A stretch of 64,000 bases of DNA from Caballeronia sp. dw_276 (GTDB lineage Bacteria > Pseudomonadota > Gammaproteobacteria > Burkholderiales > Burkholderiaceae). Under the pieces are notes generated by a model. The model was given only the letters and a program-made list of their open reading frames with translations, ran no database searches and was not told the origin of the DNA. Position 1 is the first letter of the stretch, and each line of letters opens with the position of its first letter. The position numbers were made by a program, and so were the translations under genes. The stretch covers positions 124,001-188,000 of the forward strand of contig NZ_JAAVUV010000007.1 in NCBI RefSeq assembly GCF_018449635.1, written 5' to 3'. Positions 24,600 to 35,005 of the stretch are shown in pieces.

Positions 24600-25775
24600 T
24601 TGAACCGTAAATCACTGCTCGCCATCGCCGCACTCGCTGCGTTTGCCGCATCGGCCGCGCCCGCTCAAGCTCAAAGCAGCGTCACGCTGTACGGTTTGAT
24701 CGATGCAGGTATCAGCTACGCGAACCACAGCACCGCCGGCACCGGCAGTTCGAAGATTTTCAAGTACGACGACGGCGTGTCGCAAGGCAGCCGCTGGGGC
24801 CTGCGCGGTGCTGAGGACCTGGGCGGCGGACTGAAAGCCATCTTCACGTTGGAAAGCGGCTTCAACAGCGGCAACGGCACGCTTGGCCAGGGCGGCGCGG
24901 AATTCGGCCGTCAGGCTTATGTGGGTATTTCGAAGTCGGACGTGGGCTCGGTGACCCTCGGCCGCCAGTACTCGTTCTCGACCGACTATCTGGGCGGTTC
25001 GTATTCGATCGGCGGCCAGACGGTCGCAGGCAACTACGCGTATCACATCAACGACGTGGATCAGCTGACGTCGAGCCGCATCAACAACTCGATCAAGTTC
25101 AGCAGCGCGAACTTCTACGGCGTGACGTTCGGCGGCATGTACGGCTTCTCGAACGCAGCAGGCGCATTTTCGGGTTCGCCCACGACCACGACCGCTGGCG
25201 TGACCACGCAAGGTTCATCGCGTGCATACAGCTTCGGCCTGAACTACGCCTCGGGCCCGTTCAGCATCGGCGCAGCTTATACGGACATCCACTTCCCGGG
25301 TTCGGCTACGCCGGCGTTCAGCACGAGCATTGCAAACGTGGCGACGGGCGGCTCCAAGGACCTGCGCACGTTTGGCATTGGCGCGAACTACAAGATCGCG
25401 GCCGCGACGTTGTTTGCGTTGTGGACCAACACGCGCTTCGAGGCAATCAGCGGCGCGACGTCGAAGTTCAACGCCTATGAAGCCGGCGCCAAATATGCGT
25501 TCACGCCGGCAGTGACGGCGGGCCTCGGCTACACGTACATGAAGCTGACGGACGCGGCGCAAGGCAAGTGGCAACAGGTCGACGCAAGCGTCGACTACGC
25601 GCTCTCCAAGCGTACCGATGTCTACGTGCTGGGCATTTATCAACACGCATCGGGCTCGAACAACGGTGTCGATGTACAGGCGCAGATTGGTTCGAGCACC
25701 AGCTACTTCGGCACGTCGGGCCGTGGCACGAACGACCAGATCGCTGCACGCGTAGGTATTCGCCACAAGTTCTAA
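24600..25775 (+). CDS. Gram-negative porin (OmpC-type)
   Basis: 391 residues. The start is TTG 24600 with GGGAGA about 7 bases before it; the nearby ATG at 24595 is out of frame. Signal peptide NRKSLLAIAALAAFAASAAP, then QSSVTLYGLIDAG, 16-strand barrel, terminal GIRHKF. Paralogue of the porin at 11871-13046, with the same extracellular-loop signature (DYLGGSYSIGGQTVAGNYAY). Non-specific diffusion of small solutes is expected. The unusual start codon may limit expression. Confidence 0.94.
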   Translation: MNRKSLLAIAALAAFAASAAPAQAQSSVTLYGLIDAGISYANHSTAGTGSSKIFKYDDGVSQGSRWGLRGAEDLGGGLKAIFTLESGFNSGNGTLGQGGAEFGRQAYVGISKSDVGSVTLGRQYSFSTDYLGGSYSIGGQTVAGNYAYHINDVDQLTSSRINNSIKFSSANFYGVTFGGMYGFSNAAGAFSGSPTTTTAGVTTQGSSRAYSFGLNYASGPFSIGAAYTDIHFPGSATPAFSTSIANVATGGSKDLRTFGIGANYKIAAATLFALWTNTRFEAISGATSKFNAYEAGAKYAFTPAVTAGLGYTYMKLTDAAQGKWQQVDASVDYALSKRTDVYVLGIYQHASGSNNGVDVQAQIGSSTSYFGTSGRGTNDQIAARVGIRHKF

Positions 25776-25792
25776 GCATGCTGCTGACGTAA

Positions 25793-25824
25793 AAACGGGG
25801 CCGCTGTTTTCAGCGGCCCGTTTC
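25793..25824. terminator. Terminator between convergent porin and aspartate decarboxylase
   Basis: AAACGGGGCCGCTG, loop TTTT, CAGCGGCCCGTTTCGTTT. Strong stem with A/T flanks, probably used from both sides. Confidence 0.85.
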
Positions 25825-25838
25825 GTTTCAATGCCTCA

Positions 25839-27494
25839 TTACAGCACCTTTTTACTGTCGAGCGACTTGCCAGTTTCCTCGTTATAACGATCGACGTATT
25901 CACTCATCAGCTTGCGCAATGCGCGGCCAATCTGCTTGTAGTCGCTTTCGTTCAAATTCGCGAGCGATACGCGGCCCGACGGATGCTGCGTACCAAAACC
26001 ACGTCCCGGCAACAGCACCACGCGTGCTTCCTTCGCGAGGCGGAACAGCAACTCGGACGGCTCGGTGTTCTTGAAGAGCCACTGCACGAATTCCGGCCCA
26101 TACGCCCGGTTGCCAAGGAACTCGAGGTCGAGGATCGTGTAGTAGTCGACCTGATTCACATCGGTGTCGTCGAAACTGATTCCAATCTCACGATACAACG
26201 CCTCCTTGCGCCCGCGAATCAGACGCTTCAAGGCGTTCTTGTATGCCTCGGGCGTGTCCATCAGCGAGAAAAGCGAGAACAGCACCATCTGCACTTGTTG
26301 CGGCGTGGAAAGGCCCGCCGTGTGATTCAACGCAACGGTCCGGCTATCCGCCACGAGTCGGTCGATAAACTTGAGGTTCTCAGGCTCGGTGGTGATGGAC
26401 TCATAACGCTCGTGCAGTTCGGCGCGTTGTTCCTTGGGGAGCTTGCGGATCAGTTCATCGATCACGTTGTCCTGATGCGTTGCGATCGTGCCGAGCCGCC
26501 AGCCCGTGGCGCCAAAGTACTTCGAGTACGAATATACGAGGATGGTGTTCCTCGGGCACAACGCGAACAACGACACGAAGTCATCTGCAAAGGTGCCGTA
26601 CACGTCGTCGGTGAGAAGAATCAGCTCCGGCCGTTCTTTCACGATATCCGCAATGTATTCGAGGCTTTCGGTATCGATCTTGACCGAAGGCGGATTGCTC
26701 GGGTTGACGAGGAAGAAAGCCTTGACCTTGGGGTCGCGCAGCTTGTCGAGTTCTTCCTTCGAGTATTGCCAGCCGCGCTCGACATCTGCATTGAGATTCA
26801 CCACGTTCAGCTTGTAGTCGTTGAGCGTCGGAATTTCGATGTACGGCGTAAAGATCGGCGAGCCCAGCGCGATGGTGTCGCCTGGCTTGATCAGGTGGTT
26901 TTCACGCAAGGTGTTGAAGATGTACGTCATGGCGGCGGTGCCGCCTTCGGTCGCGAAGATATCGAAATCACCAATGAACGGATGCTTGCCGATCATCTCC
27001 TTTTTCAGGTATTGCGCCACGATCACTTCAGACAGCTTCAGCATCCGGTCGGGCACCGGATAGTTCGACGCCAAAATCCCCTCGCACATTTCATAAAGGA
27101 ATTCGCCGCCGTTCAAGCCCAGTTGATCGCGCACGTACGATAGTGCGCCGCGCAAGAAGTCGATGCCCGGAACACCCTTGTTGTCGCGCGCGAAAATCTC
27201 GAAGCGCTCTTCAAGCCCTTCATGTTTCGGAAATCCGCCGAGCCCTTCCGGCATGTGCGCGAATGAGCGCTCGGATTCGCGCATGGCGAACAGGCCCAAT
27301 TGCCAGAAACCGTGGCGCGGGATGGTGGCAAGGAAGTTCGGGTTGCCGCGGCCTGCGTTGAGCATGGCAACGTTTGCAGGCCGGTCGACGGCACCACCGC
27401 CTGCTGCCTTGATCAACTCGTCCTTCAATTCGAACGGGCTGAGTGCCGCAATCTTGGACTGGTCTTGCGAACCCGCTTTCTTGGACTTGGACAT
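25839..27494 (-). CDS. asdA: Aspartate 4-decarboxylase (bifunctional with aminotransferase)
   Basis: 551 residues of the fold-type I PLP family. It makes L-alanine and CO2 from aspartate, with a side aminotransferase activity in known enzymes. Recognised by LNAGRGNPNFLATIPRHGF, NPSNPPSVK, TDDVYGTF and the PLP lysine in VYSYSKYFGATGWRLG. GGAGGTACCGG precedes ATG 27494. Often paired with an aspartate:alanine exchanger to gain proton-motive force; no such exchanger is next to it here. Confidence 0.93.
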   Translation of the reverse strand: MSKSKKAGSQDQSKIAALSPFELKDELIKAAGGGAVDRPANVAMLNAGRGNPNFLATIPRHGFWQLGLFAMRESERSFAHMPEGLGGFPKHEGLEERFEIFARDNKGVPGIDFLRGALSYVRDQLGLNGGEFLYEMCEGILASNYPVPDRMLKLSEVIVAQYLKKEMIGKHPFIGDFDIFATEGGTAAMTYIFNTLRENHLIKPGDTIALGSPIFTPYIEIPTLNDYKLNVVNLNADVERGWQYSKEELDKLRDPKVKAFFLVNPSNPPSVKIDTESLEYIADIVKERPELILLTDDVYGTFADDFVSLFALCPRNTILVYSYSKYFGATGWRLGTIATHQDNVIDELIRKLPKEQRAELHERYESITTEPENLKFIDRLVADSRTVALNHTAGLSTPQQVQMVLFSLFSLMDTPEAYKNALKRLIRGRKEALYREIGISFDDTDVNQVDYYTILDLEFLGNRAYGPEFVQWLFKNTEPSELLFRLAKEARVVLLPGRGFGTQHPSGRVSLANLNESDYKQIGRALRKLMSEYVDRYNEETGKSLDSKKVL

Positions 27495-27932
27495 CCGGTA
27501 CCTCCAGAAATAATCGACTGCTTGAAGAGAGCGGCGCCCGTTGCCCTGGCGTCCTGCTCTCCGGGAGAAATCACATGCGCGACCGTGAGCTTTGTTTCAA
27601 GACCTGAAATAATCCTTGGTTCAATTTTGGGGCACAATCGCGATCGGGCCCAGCAAAGACAAAACTGCAATCGCTTTATATTTCGAAACAGTCCAACAAT
27701 TCTTCGAAGATTGATCCTGCACCTCTTACCAATATCACGTCCGGGCCATTAAAGCGGTTCCAATTTGGCCAGGAATTTACCAGCATTAAATCGATCTTTT
27801 AAACATCGGCTTTCAAGCAAGCAGGTTTGCGTAACCATTTTCCTAAAGACCCAGGCACAAGCTCTGCGCAACATTTGTTTTCCTGGGCGCGATGCATTGC
27901 TGACCTGAAACCGCAAACCATTGAAGAGGCGC
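27495..27932. other. Intergenic region between divergent asdA and UvrA-like genes
   Basis: 438 bases, more AT-rich than the genes around. It must carry two promoters. No coding frame with a ribosome site and no RNA gene was recognised. Confidence 0.5.
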
Positions 27933-30578
27933 ATGAAAGCCGGAAACAGCAAATCTGAAGTTTCTTCCTCCCACACTGGCTTCGTTCGTGTGCGAGGTGC
28001 GCGTGAGCACAATCTGCGCAACGTGGACGTCGATATCCCCCGCGATGCGCTCGTGGTCTTCACCGGCGTGTCGGGTTCGGGCAAATCGTCACTCGCGTTC
28101 GGCACGCTATACGCCGAAGCGCAGCGGCGGTACTTCGAGTCAGTTGCACCTTATGCACGGCGCCTGATTGATCAGGTCGGCGTGCCGGAGGTGGATTCCA
28201 TCGAAGGATTGCCGCCGGCCGTGGCGCTGCAACAGCAACGCGGCACGCCGAACGCGCGGTCGTCGGTAGGCAGTGTAACCACCCTCTCTAGCCTCGTGCG
28301 CATGCTCTACTCGCGCACAGGCACGTATCCGGCGAAGCAGCCCATGTTGTTCGCCGAGGACTTCTCTCCGAACACTGTGCAAGGCGCCTGCCCCGCGTGT
28401 CACGGTCTGGGACGCGTCTACGAAGTCACCGAGAAGTCGATGGTGCCCGACGACTCGCTGACCATCCGCGAGCGTGCAGTCGCCGCGTGGCCACCCGCAT
28501 GGCACGGCCAGAACCTGCGCGACATCCTGGTCACGATGGGCTACGACGTCGACACCCCCTGGCGCGATCTGCCCAAAAAAGTTCGCGACTGGATTCTCTT
28601 TACCGATGAAACGCCGACCGTCCCTGTGTATGCGGGACTCACGCCCCAGGAAACGAAAGCCGCGCTAAAGCGCCACGCGGAGCCGAGCTATCAGGGCACG
28701 TTCACGGGCGCGCGCCGCTATGTGCTGCATACCTTCGCCAATACACAAAGCGCATTGATGAAAAAGCGCGTGTCGCGCTTCATGGTAAGCAGCCCCTGCC
28801 CGACATGTCATGGCAAGAGGCTGAAGCTCGAAGCCCTGTCCGTCACATTCGCGGGACTGGACATAGCGGAGTTATCGCAGATGCCGATGGCACGTGTCGC
28901 CGAGATCTTGCGCCCGGTTGCGCGCGGCGAGTTGGCCTCCGATGTTCAAACGGGCGAAGTGCTGAACAAAAAAGAAATGCGCGACGCCGTGGAACGGCGG
29001 GTTGCATCGGGCGGATCGGCGCACAAGGCATCACCTGATATAAGACGGACAACGAATCAATCGCGCGAGAAGCAGGTCGCGGCCCAACGCATGGCGAAAG
29101 AGCTGCTCGAACGCTTGTCCACGTTGATCGACCTGGGTCTTGGTTACCTGGCGCTGGACCGGAGCACGCCGACGTTGTCGTCCGGCGAACTTCAGCGCCT
29201 GAGGCTCGCGACGCAACTGGCATCGCAATTGTTTGGCGTGATCTACGTCCTCGACGAACCGTCCGCAGGCCTTCATCCCGATGACGGCGAAGCGCTTTAC
29301 AGCGCGCTGCAGCGCTTGAAGGAAGCGGGCAATTCGCTGTTCGTGGTCGAGCACGACCTTGAAATGATGCGCCGTGCCGACTGGATCGTCGATGTCGGGC
29401 CGGCGGCCGGTACTGCGGGCGGAAGCATCGTGTATAGCGGGCCACCCGCCGGACTGGCAGAAGTGGAAGCGTCGCAGACGAGACTGCACCTCTTTGGAGG
29501 GCACCGGCCCGTTGCTCGTACGAAGCGTTCGCCAACGGGCTGGCTGCGGCTTGCAAACGTCACTCGGAACAACCTGGCAGCCCTTGACGTCGCGTTCCCG
29601 CTCGGCTGTTTTACGACGGTCACCGGGGTCTCGGGGTCAGGCAAATCGAGTCTTGTGAGCCAGGCGTTGCCGGAACTCGTCGCGGAAAAACTTGGACGTC
29701 CGATCACGACCGACGCCGACGAAGAGCGCGATCCGCTTCTCGACGTTGAAGACATCCAGACCGACGGTGAAATCACGGAAGGCATGGAGAACATACGTCG
29801 TCTGGTGCGGGTCGATCAGAAGCCAATCGGCCGCACGCCGCGCTCCAATCTCGCGACCTATACGGGTCTCTTCGATCACGTTCGCAAGCTGTTCGCGGAC
29901 ACGCCGCAAGCGCGTCGTCACCGCTACGACGCGGGCCGATTTTCATTCAACGTCGCCAAGGGCCGCTGCCCGACGTGCGAAGGAGAAGGTTTCGTCAGTG
30001 TGGAGTTGCTGTTCATGCCGAGCGTCTACGCGCCATGCTCGACATGCGGCGGAACGCGCTACAACCCGGAGACGCTCGAAGTCAAATGGAACGAGAAGAA
30101 TATTGCGGAAGTCCTGCAGATGACCGTGGATTCGGCGTGCGAGTTTTTCTTGGGCGAGACCCAGATCATGCGTGCGCTTACAGTATTGCGCGACATCGGG
30201 CTGGGTTATTTGCGGCTCGGGCAGCCGGCGACAGAGCTGTCAGGCGGCGAGGCGCAACGCATCAAGCTGGCAACGGAGCTTCAGCGCGCGCAGCAGGGAA
30301 AGCACCTCTACATACTCGATGAACCCACTACGGGCCTGCATTCCGTCGACAGCGACCGCCTGCTGATTCAGCTACAAGGTCTTGTCGATGCCGGCAACAC
30401 GGTGATCGTTGTCGAGCACGATATGCGTGTGGCGGCGCAGAGCGATTGGGTTATCGACATGGGTCCGGGCGCGGGAGAAAGCGGCGGCAAGGTCGTGGCA
30501 AGCGGGACTCCGGAAGACGTCGTGAAAATGGGGGGGCGCGGCCAGACATCGAAATATCTGAAGGCTTGCCTGACGTAA
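27933..30578 (+). CDS. UvrA-like ABC ATPase (UvrA2 class)
   Basis: 881 residues from ATG 27933 (an in-frame TTG at 27921 is possible). Two ABC modules: Walker [19 protein letters not shown] and [13 protein letters not shown]; signatures [15 protein letters not shown] and [15 protein letters not shown]; Walker [15 protein letters not shown] and [11 protein letters not shown]. Zinc modules are [15 protein letters not shown] and [14 protein letters not shown]. It is shorter than UvrA1 (about 940) and resembles the UvrA2 group, which often lacks the UvrB-binding part and is linked with tolerance of DNA-binding drugs. Probably not the main excision-repair UvrA. Confidence 0.9.
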   Translation: MKAGNSKSEVSSSHTGFVRVRGAREHNLRNVDVDIPRDALVVFTGVSGSGKSSLAFGTLYAEAQRRYFESVAPYARRLIDQVGVPEVDSIEGLPPAVALQQQRGTPNARSSVGSVTTLSSLVRMLYSRTGTYPAKQPMLFAEDFSPNTVQGACPACHGLGRVYEVTEKSMVPDDSLTIRERAVAAWPPAWHGQNLRDILVTMGYDVDTPWRDLPKKVRDWILFTDETPTVPVYAGLTPQETKAALKRHAEPSYQGTFTGARRYVLHTFANTQSALMKKRVSRFMVSSPCPTCHGKRLKLEALSVTFAGLDIAELSQMPMARVAEILRPVARGELASDVQTGEVLNKKEMRDAVERRVASGGSAHKASPDIRRTTNQSREKQVAAQRMAKELLERLSTLIDLGLGYLALDRSTPTLSSGELQRLRLATQLASQLFGVIYVLDEPSAGLHPDDGEALYSALQRLKEAGNSLFVVEHDLEMMRRADWIVDVGPAAGTAGGSIVYSGPPAGLAEVEASQTRLHLFGGHRPVARTKRSPTGWLRLANVTRNNLAALDVAFPLGCFTTVTGVSGSGKSSLVSQALPELVAEKLGRPITTDADEERDPLLDVEDIQTDGEITEGMENIRRLVRVDQKPIGRTPRSNLATYTGLFDHVRKLFADTPQARRHRYDAGRFSFNVAKGRCPTCEGEGFVSVELLFMPSVYAPCSTCGGTRYNPETLEVKWNEKNIAEVLQMTVDSACEFFLGETQIMRALTVLRDIGLGYLRLGQPATELSGGEAQRIKLATELQRAQQGKHLYILDEPTTGLHSVDSDRLLIQLQGLVDAGNTVIVVEHDMRVAAQSDWVIDMGPGAGESGGKVVASGTPEDVVKMGGRGQTSKYLKACLT

Positions 30579-30609
30579 AAAAGCGGTGGCCTCAGGCCAC
30601 CGCTTTCGT
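30578..30609. terminator. Bidirectional terminator
   Basis: AAAAAGCGGTGGCC and GGCCACCGCTTTCG arms around a 3-base loop, between the convergent uvrA-like and OYE genes. Confidence 0.85.
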
Positions 30610-30626
30610 AAAGATAAAACCAGCAA

Positions 30627-31688
30627 TCAGTCCATCGTTTCCAGCGTCGGATAGTCTGTGTACCCTTCGGTACCGCGCGCGTAAAACGTCTCTGGAATCG
30701 GCGCGTTCAACGGAGCGTCGACCTCGAAGCGTTTTACCAGATCCGCGTTTGCGATGAACAACTGACCCCATGCAACCGCATCCGCATCTCCGCGATCGAG
30801 TGCGGCCTGAGCGGTTTCCTTCGTGAACTTTTCGTTCGCGATATACACGCCGCCAAACTCCTTCTTCAGCAACGGTCCGATCGAATCTTCGGCGACGCGC
30901 TCACGTGCAGCAATGAATGCAATCTTGCGCTTGCCGAGCTCACGCGCTACATAACCAAAGGTTGCGGCACGGTCGCTGTCGCCCATGGTGTGCGAGTCTG
31001 CGCGCGGCGCCAGATGCATGGCTACGCGATCCGCGCCCCACACTTCAATGCATGCATCCACAACTTCAAGCATCAGGCGCGCGCGGTTTTCAATCGGGCC
31101 GCCGTAGATGTCGGTACGTTTGTTCGTGCTGTCCTGCAGGAACTGGTCGAGCAGATAACCATTCGCGCCGTGAATTTCAACGCCGTCGAAGCCGGCCAGC
31201 TTTGCGTTCTCCGCGCCCTTGCGGAAAGCCGCGACTACACCCGCGATTTCATCGAGTTCCAATGCTCGCGGCGTCACATATTCTCGCTGTGGACGCACCA
31301 GGCTCACGTGCCCTTGCGCGGCAATAGCGCTCGGCGCAACCGGCAGATCGCCGTTCAGGAACAGCGGGTCCGAGATACGGCCTACGTGCCACAGTTGCAG
31401 CAGGATCGTCCCGCCCGCATCGTGCACGGCTTTTGTCACCAGCTTCCAGCCTTCGACCTGCTCATCCGACCAGATTCCCGGTGTTTCAGCGTAACCCACG
31501 CCCTGGGGCGTAACCGAGGTCGCTTCGCTCAGGATCAGACCAGCAGCGGCGCGATCAGCGTAGTACTGCGCCATCAGAGCATTAGGCACGCGTTCCTCGC
31601 CGGCGCGTTGACGCGTCAGCGGCGCCATCACAATACGGTTGCGAAGATTAAAAGCGCCTGCTTTAAGCGGATCGAAAAGATTCGGCAT
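30627..31688 (-). CDS. nemA: Old yellow enzyme family alkene reductase
   Basis: 353 residues, FMN-dependent TIM barrel that reduces activated C=C bonds of enals, maleimides and nitro-compounds with NAD(P)H. Typical segments: [58 protein letters not shown], and the active-site His/Asn pair in HGAN. The gene follows an ArsR-type regulator on the same strand (55-base gap), and both lie behind a palindromic operator. Detoxification of electrophiles, possibly including furan aldehydes from the nearby pathway, is plausible. Confidence 0.93.
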   Translation of the reverse strand: MPNLFDPLKAGAFNLRNRIVMAPLTRQRAGEERVPNALMAQYYADRAAAGLILSEATSVTPQGVGYAETPGIWSDEQVEGWKLVTKAVHDAGGTILLQLWHVGRISDPLFLNGDLPVAPSAIAAQGHVSLVRPQREYVTPRALELDEIAGVVAAFRKGAENAKLAGFDGVEIHGANGYLLDQFLQDSTNKRTDIYGGPIENRARLMLEVVDACIEVWGADRVAMHLAPRADSHTMGDSDRAATFGYVARELGKRKIAFIAARERVAEDSIGPLLKKEFGGVYIANEKFTKETAQAALDRGDADAVAWGQLFIANADLVKRFEVDAPLNAPIPETFYARGTEGYTDYPTLETMD

Positions 31689-31743
31689 TTTGGAAGTAAT
31701 CCTAAATAGAGTATGAGGAACTTAGGCTGATGTTTGCGTCGCG

Positions 31744-32040
31744 CTAAAGCGTGCGGTGCAGCTGTTCAAGAAAGGCGTTGATGACCGCGTCGTCGCGCTT
31801 GAAAAAAATCCACTGACCAACTCGTTTCGACGTAACCAGGCCTGCTTTGTGAAGCGTAGCCAGATGAGCCGATACCGTGGACTGAGACATATCGCAGCGC
31901 GCGTAGATCTGCCCCGCGCACACGCCATTCTCAAGCGGAAAATCCTGCTCGCTGAAATAGGCCCTGGGTTCGTTGAGCCACGCCAGAATCTCGCGGCGGA
32001 CCGGATTGGCCAAGGCTTTATGAATAGCGTCGATGTCCAT
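31744..32040 (-). CDS. ArsR-family transcriptional repressor
   Basis: 98 residues, the usual size. Winged HTH: ALANPVRREILAWL, CDMSQSTVSAHLATLHKAGLV, and the wing KRVGQWIFFKRDD. Two cysteines, Cys41 and Cys49, lie in the region of the metal/thiol-sensing helix of ArsR proteins. It is first in an operon with the OYE reductase. A perfect inverted repeat 55 bases upstream is its likely operator, so it probably represses itself and nemA until thiols are modified (inference). Confidence 0.93.
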   Translation of the reverse strand: MDIDAIHKALANPVRREILAWLNEPRAYFSEQDFPLENGVCAGQIYARCDMSQSTVSAHLATLHKAGLVTSKRVGQWIFFKRDDAVINAFLEQLHRTL

Positions 32041-32094
32041 GAAAACGGCTAAAGGGGTCGGGTTGATTCCAAGAATGAATTCGCGTTGAACCGA

Positions 32095-32124
32095 ATTGTA
32101 TTTCGCAAAAAAGCGAAATACAAT
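32095..32124. promoter_or_regulatory. Palindromic operator of the ArsR-nemA operon
   Basis: Arm ATTGTATTTCGC (32095-32106), 6 A residues, then the exact reverse-complement arm (32113-32124): a perfect 12-bp dyad, 55 bases before the ArsR start. No T-run on either side, so it is an operator rather than a terminator. Confidence 0.8.
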
Positions 32125-32162
32125 GAAACCACTGACGCCGTTAGGGGTAATCCCTTACATTT

Positions 32163-32846
32163 CTACTCGCCTTTGCGCGTATAGCGCAGCCAGACGCCAT
32201 CGTTGGCCGTTTGTTCGACCGACGTCAGCGTCAGATATGCAGGTTGCTTCCACGCGTCCATTGCGACTTCGAATGACGATGGATGTTCGCTGCGGCCATC
32301 GACCAGCGGCAGGATCAAAACGCTGACTTCATCGACAAGACCGGCATTCACGAACGCACCGCTGACATGCGAGCCGCCCTCCACGATCAGCTTCTTGACA
32401 CCAAGTTCCTGCGCGAGCGTTTCGATCACATGGCCCAGATCAATATCTGTCTTCCCGCCGAAGACATATGACACGCCAATCGACTGAAGGTACGCAAGAT
32501 AGTCGTCCGCCACCTGCTCCGTGACGACTTCAATGATGTGCGACTTCAACGCCGTGTCCGATTTCCACTCGACCAGCCCCTTCGGATCGATGGAAATGGC
32601 GTACTGATCAGGGTCGCGTTTTGCGAAATGATTCTTACGGGGCACGGGTTCTTCCGCAAGGCCTTTTGGGTATCCATCGCCATGCGCGATTTCCTGCATC
32701 GTGACGCGTCCGCAGATCCAGCCGTTGGCTTCGAACGTCGCAGCGGTGCTTTCGTACAAGTCGGAGGCGAAGTCGAGGTGCCAGCCATCGGTCAGGCTGC
32801 GGCCATCGACGGACGACATCATGTGGCAAACAATATAGGGCTTCAT
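32163..32846 (-). CDS. RibD C-terminal/dihydrofolate-reductase-like protein
   Basis: 227 residues from MKPYIVCHMMSSVDGRS, with AGGT before ATG 32846. NADPH-dependent reductase fold as in the RibD reductase domain: SSVDGR start, NGWICGRVTMQE, VFGGKTDIDL and LIVEGGSHVSGAF. Family members act in riboflavin synthesis or on unrelated ketones. As it stands alone, it is more probably a stand-alone reductase than the riboflavin enzyme. Confidence 0.87.
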   Translation of the reverse strand: MKPYIVCHMMSSVDGRSLTDGWHLDFASDLYESTAATFEANGWICGRVTMQEIAHGDGYPKGLAEEPVPRKNHFAKRDPDQYAISIDPKGLVEWKSDTALKSHIIEVVTEQVADDYLAYLQSIGVSYVFGGKTDIDLGHVIETLAQELGVKKLIVEGGSHVSGAFVNAGLVDEVSVLILPLVDGRSEHPSSFEVAMDAWKQPAYLTLTSVEQTANDGVWLRYTRKGE

Positions 32847-33027
32847 GTGAGACCTGAGTTGGGTTGAACAACCGCGTTGCAGCAAATAGCATTCCGCAGC
32901 GTCGAAAGGCAGAAATACCGTTTCGTCTTGTTCATCGGAAAGCGATGAGCGATGGGCATAACGCTTGCACCTCAAACGTGAGAAACCGCCATTCCCGAGC
33001 GGTTTCCTTTAATACATTGGAGATGAC

Positions 33028-34032
33028 ATGAGCCTCGCCGATACGATCAAGGGCGTTGTTGGGATGGACCCGACCGAGCATGCCGACGCCGACATGAAGG
33101 ACGTGCTCAACGCATTCAAGAGCCTGAACGCGAAGCCAATCGAAGATTGCACCGCCGACGAAGCGCGCCAGCAGCCCACGGTAACCAACGCCGTGAAAAA
33201 GCTGATGCAAGAACGTGGCATCACACCGCCAGCAGCCGTTCAGCAAGTACAGACACAGGACATCACGATCCCGGGCGCAGCCGGCGACAATCCCGCGCGC
33301 ATCTACAAGCCTGCGGGCGAGGGTCCGTTCCCTGTGATCCTGTATTTCCACGGCGGCGGGTTCGTGATCGCAGACCTCGACGTGTACGATGCAACCCCGC
33401 GTGCCATCGCCGCGCAGACAAACGCAATCGTAGTGTCGGCGCATTATCGCCAGGCGCCGGAGCACAAGTTTCCCGCATCGCACGAAGACGCGTTTGCCGC
33501 GTGGAAATGGGTCGTCGATCATGCTTCAAGCCTGGGTGGCAACCCGGCGCGCATCGCGGTGATGGGTGAAAGCGCAGGTGCGAACTTGGCCGTGAACGTG
33601 TCCATCTATGCACGCAACGCCGGCTTGCAACTGCCCTTGCATCAGGCGCTGATCTATCCGGTTGCAAGCAACAATGTGATGTCGATTTCCTATGAGGAAA
33701 ACCGCCACGCAAAACCGCTGAACAAGCCAATGATGTTGTGGTTCGTCGATCACCTCATCAACGAAAAAACCGACTTGAAGAACCCGTTAATCGATGTAGT
33801 GAGTGCCGATCTAAACGGTCTTCCGCCGACAACCGTGGTCACGGCCGGCATCGACCCATTGCGCTCCGACGGCGAAAAACTGGCGGAGCAATTGCGTGAT
33901 GCAGGGGTGGACGTCGAACATCAAAACTATCAGGGTGCAACTCACGAGTTCTTCGGCATGGCTACGGTCGTGCAGGCTGCACGCGATGCCCAGGCATTCG
34001 TCGTAGAGGCGCAGAAGCGGCACCTGGGATAA
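33028..34032 (+). CDS. Alpha/beta hydrolase, hormone-sensitive lipase family
   Basis: 334 residues. Oxyanion motif YFHGGGFV, nucleophile elbow GESAGA, acid GIDPLRSDG and histidine THEFFG give the full catalytic set of HSL-type (family IV) esterases. TTGGAGATGAC precedes ATG 33028. An unusual N-terminal helical part of about 75 residues precedes the core. Cytoplasmic carboxylesterase acting on short esters is expected. Its promoter lies between it and the divergent RibD-like gene. Confidence 0.92.
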   Translation: MSLADTIKGVVGMDPTEHADADMKDVLNAFKSLNAKPIEDCTADEARQQPTVTNAVKKLMQERGITPPAAVQQVQTQDITIPGAAGDNPARIYKPAGEGPFPVILYFHGGGFVIADLDVYDATPRAIAAQTNAIVVSAHYRQAPEHKFPASHEDAFAAWKWVVDHASSLGGNPARIAVMGESAGANLAVNVSIYARNAGLQLPLHQALIYPVASNNVMSISYEENRHAKPLNKPMMLWFVDHLINEKTDLKNPLIDVVSADLNGLPPTTVVTAGIDPLRSDGEKLAEQLRDAGVDVEHQNYQGATHEFFGMATVVQAARDAQAFVVEAQKRHLG

Positions 34033-34098
34033 ATAGTTTGCTGGTACCGGGCGGCGGGTTGTGGTTTCATCGTGCTTCGACCCACTCGCTGGCCGCCC

Positions 34099-35001
34099 AT
34101 GGACCTGAAGCAGATTCAATATTTCATCGCGCTGTTTGAAGACGGCTCGGTCACGCGCGCGGCGAAGCGGCTCAACATCGTTCAGCCCGCGCTGAGCATG
34201 CAGATTTCCAGGCTCGAGGCCGAGCTGAACCAGCCGCTCTTCGAGCGCGGTCCACATGGCATGACGCCCACCGAAGCGGCGCGCCTGATGTATCGGCTAT
34301 ATGTACCGATCATTCGCGATATCGATCACGCCCGCGAGCAGCTCAGCAGCAGCGACGTGATTGTCACGGGACGCGTGTCGCTGGGCATGGTCGCATCGGA
34401 AGCGGAAAGCGTGTTGCCCGAGTCGCTCGCGACCTTCAACGCGCTGTTTCCGCAAGTGGAGGTGTCGGTGGCCGACGGCTTCAGCGCACAACTCATCGAT
34501 GCGGTCGAAGCCGGCCGGCTCGACGCCGCGGTCATCAACAAACCGCGCGGTCGCCTCACGCTCGATACACGCGCTTTACTCGATGAAGAAATGGTCCTGG
34601 TGGTCAGCGCAGCGCACGGACGTGTTTTGCCCGATGCGATCGACTTGTCCGATCTCGGCGATCTCGAACTCGTGCTGCCCACCAGACGCAACGGCTTGCG
34701 CGGCGCGCTCGATGCCGCGCTTCTCAACGCGGACATCGTGATCAAACCGAAGTTCGAGATCGACTTGCTGACTACAATTGTGCAGTTCGTGGAACAGAGT
34801 AGCGTCGCGACCATCATGCCGCGCGTCGTCGTGCAGCGAAAAGTGGACGAAGGCGTGCTGCGAATTCACCGCATTGCCAATCCGGTTATCGTGCGGCAGA
34901 TCGTGTGCGTCAGTCATCCGAAACGACCACTTGGCGCAGCCGCCATCGCGCTCATTGATATCATCACCGAAGACATCCGCCGCGTAACCACCGCACCCTG
35001 A
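34099..35001 (+). CDS. LysR-family regulator, hmf cluster side 1
   Basis: 300 residues. N-terminal HTH (MDLKQIQYFIALFEDGSVTR..., QPALSMQISRLE) and a C-terminal co-inducer domain. Very similar to the LysR at 47313, with the same first 40 residues apart from single changes. Its stop faces the MFS gene stop, 4 bases apart. By analogy with the two LysR genes (hmfR1, hmfR2) of the Cupriavidus HMF cluster it is probably a furan-responsive regulator. Confidence 0.92.
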   Translation: MDLKQIQYFIALFEDGSVTRAAKRLNIVQPALSMQISRLEAELNQPLFERGPHGMTPTEAARLMYRLYVPIIRDIDHAREQLSSSDVIVTGRVSLGMVASEAESVLPESLATFNALFPQVEVSVADGFSAQLIDAVEAGRLDAAVINKPRGRLTLDTRALLDEEMVLVVSAAHGRVLPDAIDLSDLGDLELVLPTRRNGLRGALDAALLNADIVIKPKFEIDLLTTIVQFVEQSSVATIMPRVVVQRKVDEGVLRIHRIANPVIVRQIVCVSHPKRPLGAAAIALIDIITEDIRRVTTAP

Positions 35002-35005
35002 ACAA

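Noticed and set aside
25983..27143. Plus-strand frame of 386 residues opposite asdA
   Set aside because: Shadow of the aspartate decarboxylase; no ribosome site or domain.
27620..27650. TGGGGCAC-like sequence as sigma-54 promoter
   Set aside because: No TTGC element at the required distance.
27670..27690. CTTTATATTTCG upstream of asdA as ModE box
   Set aside because: Only one arm; no second ATAT at the 8-base spacing.
32095..32124. Palindrome as a terminator for the RibD-like gene
   Set aside because: Perfect symmetry without a T-run and position 55 bases before the ArsR start fit an operator better.
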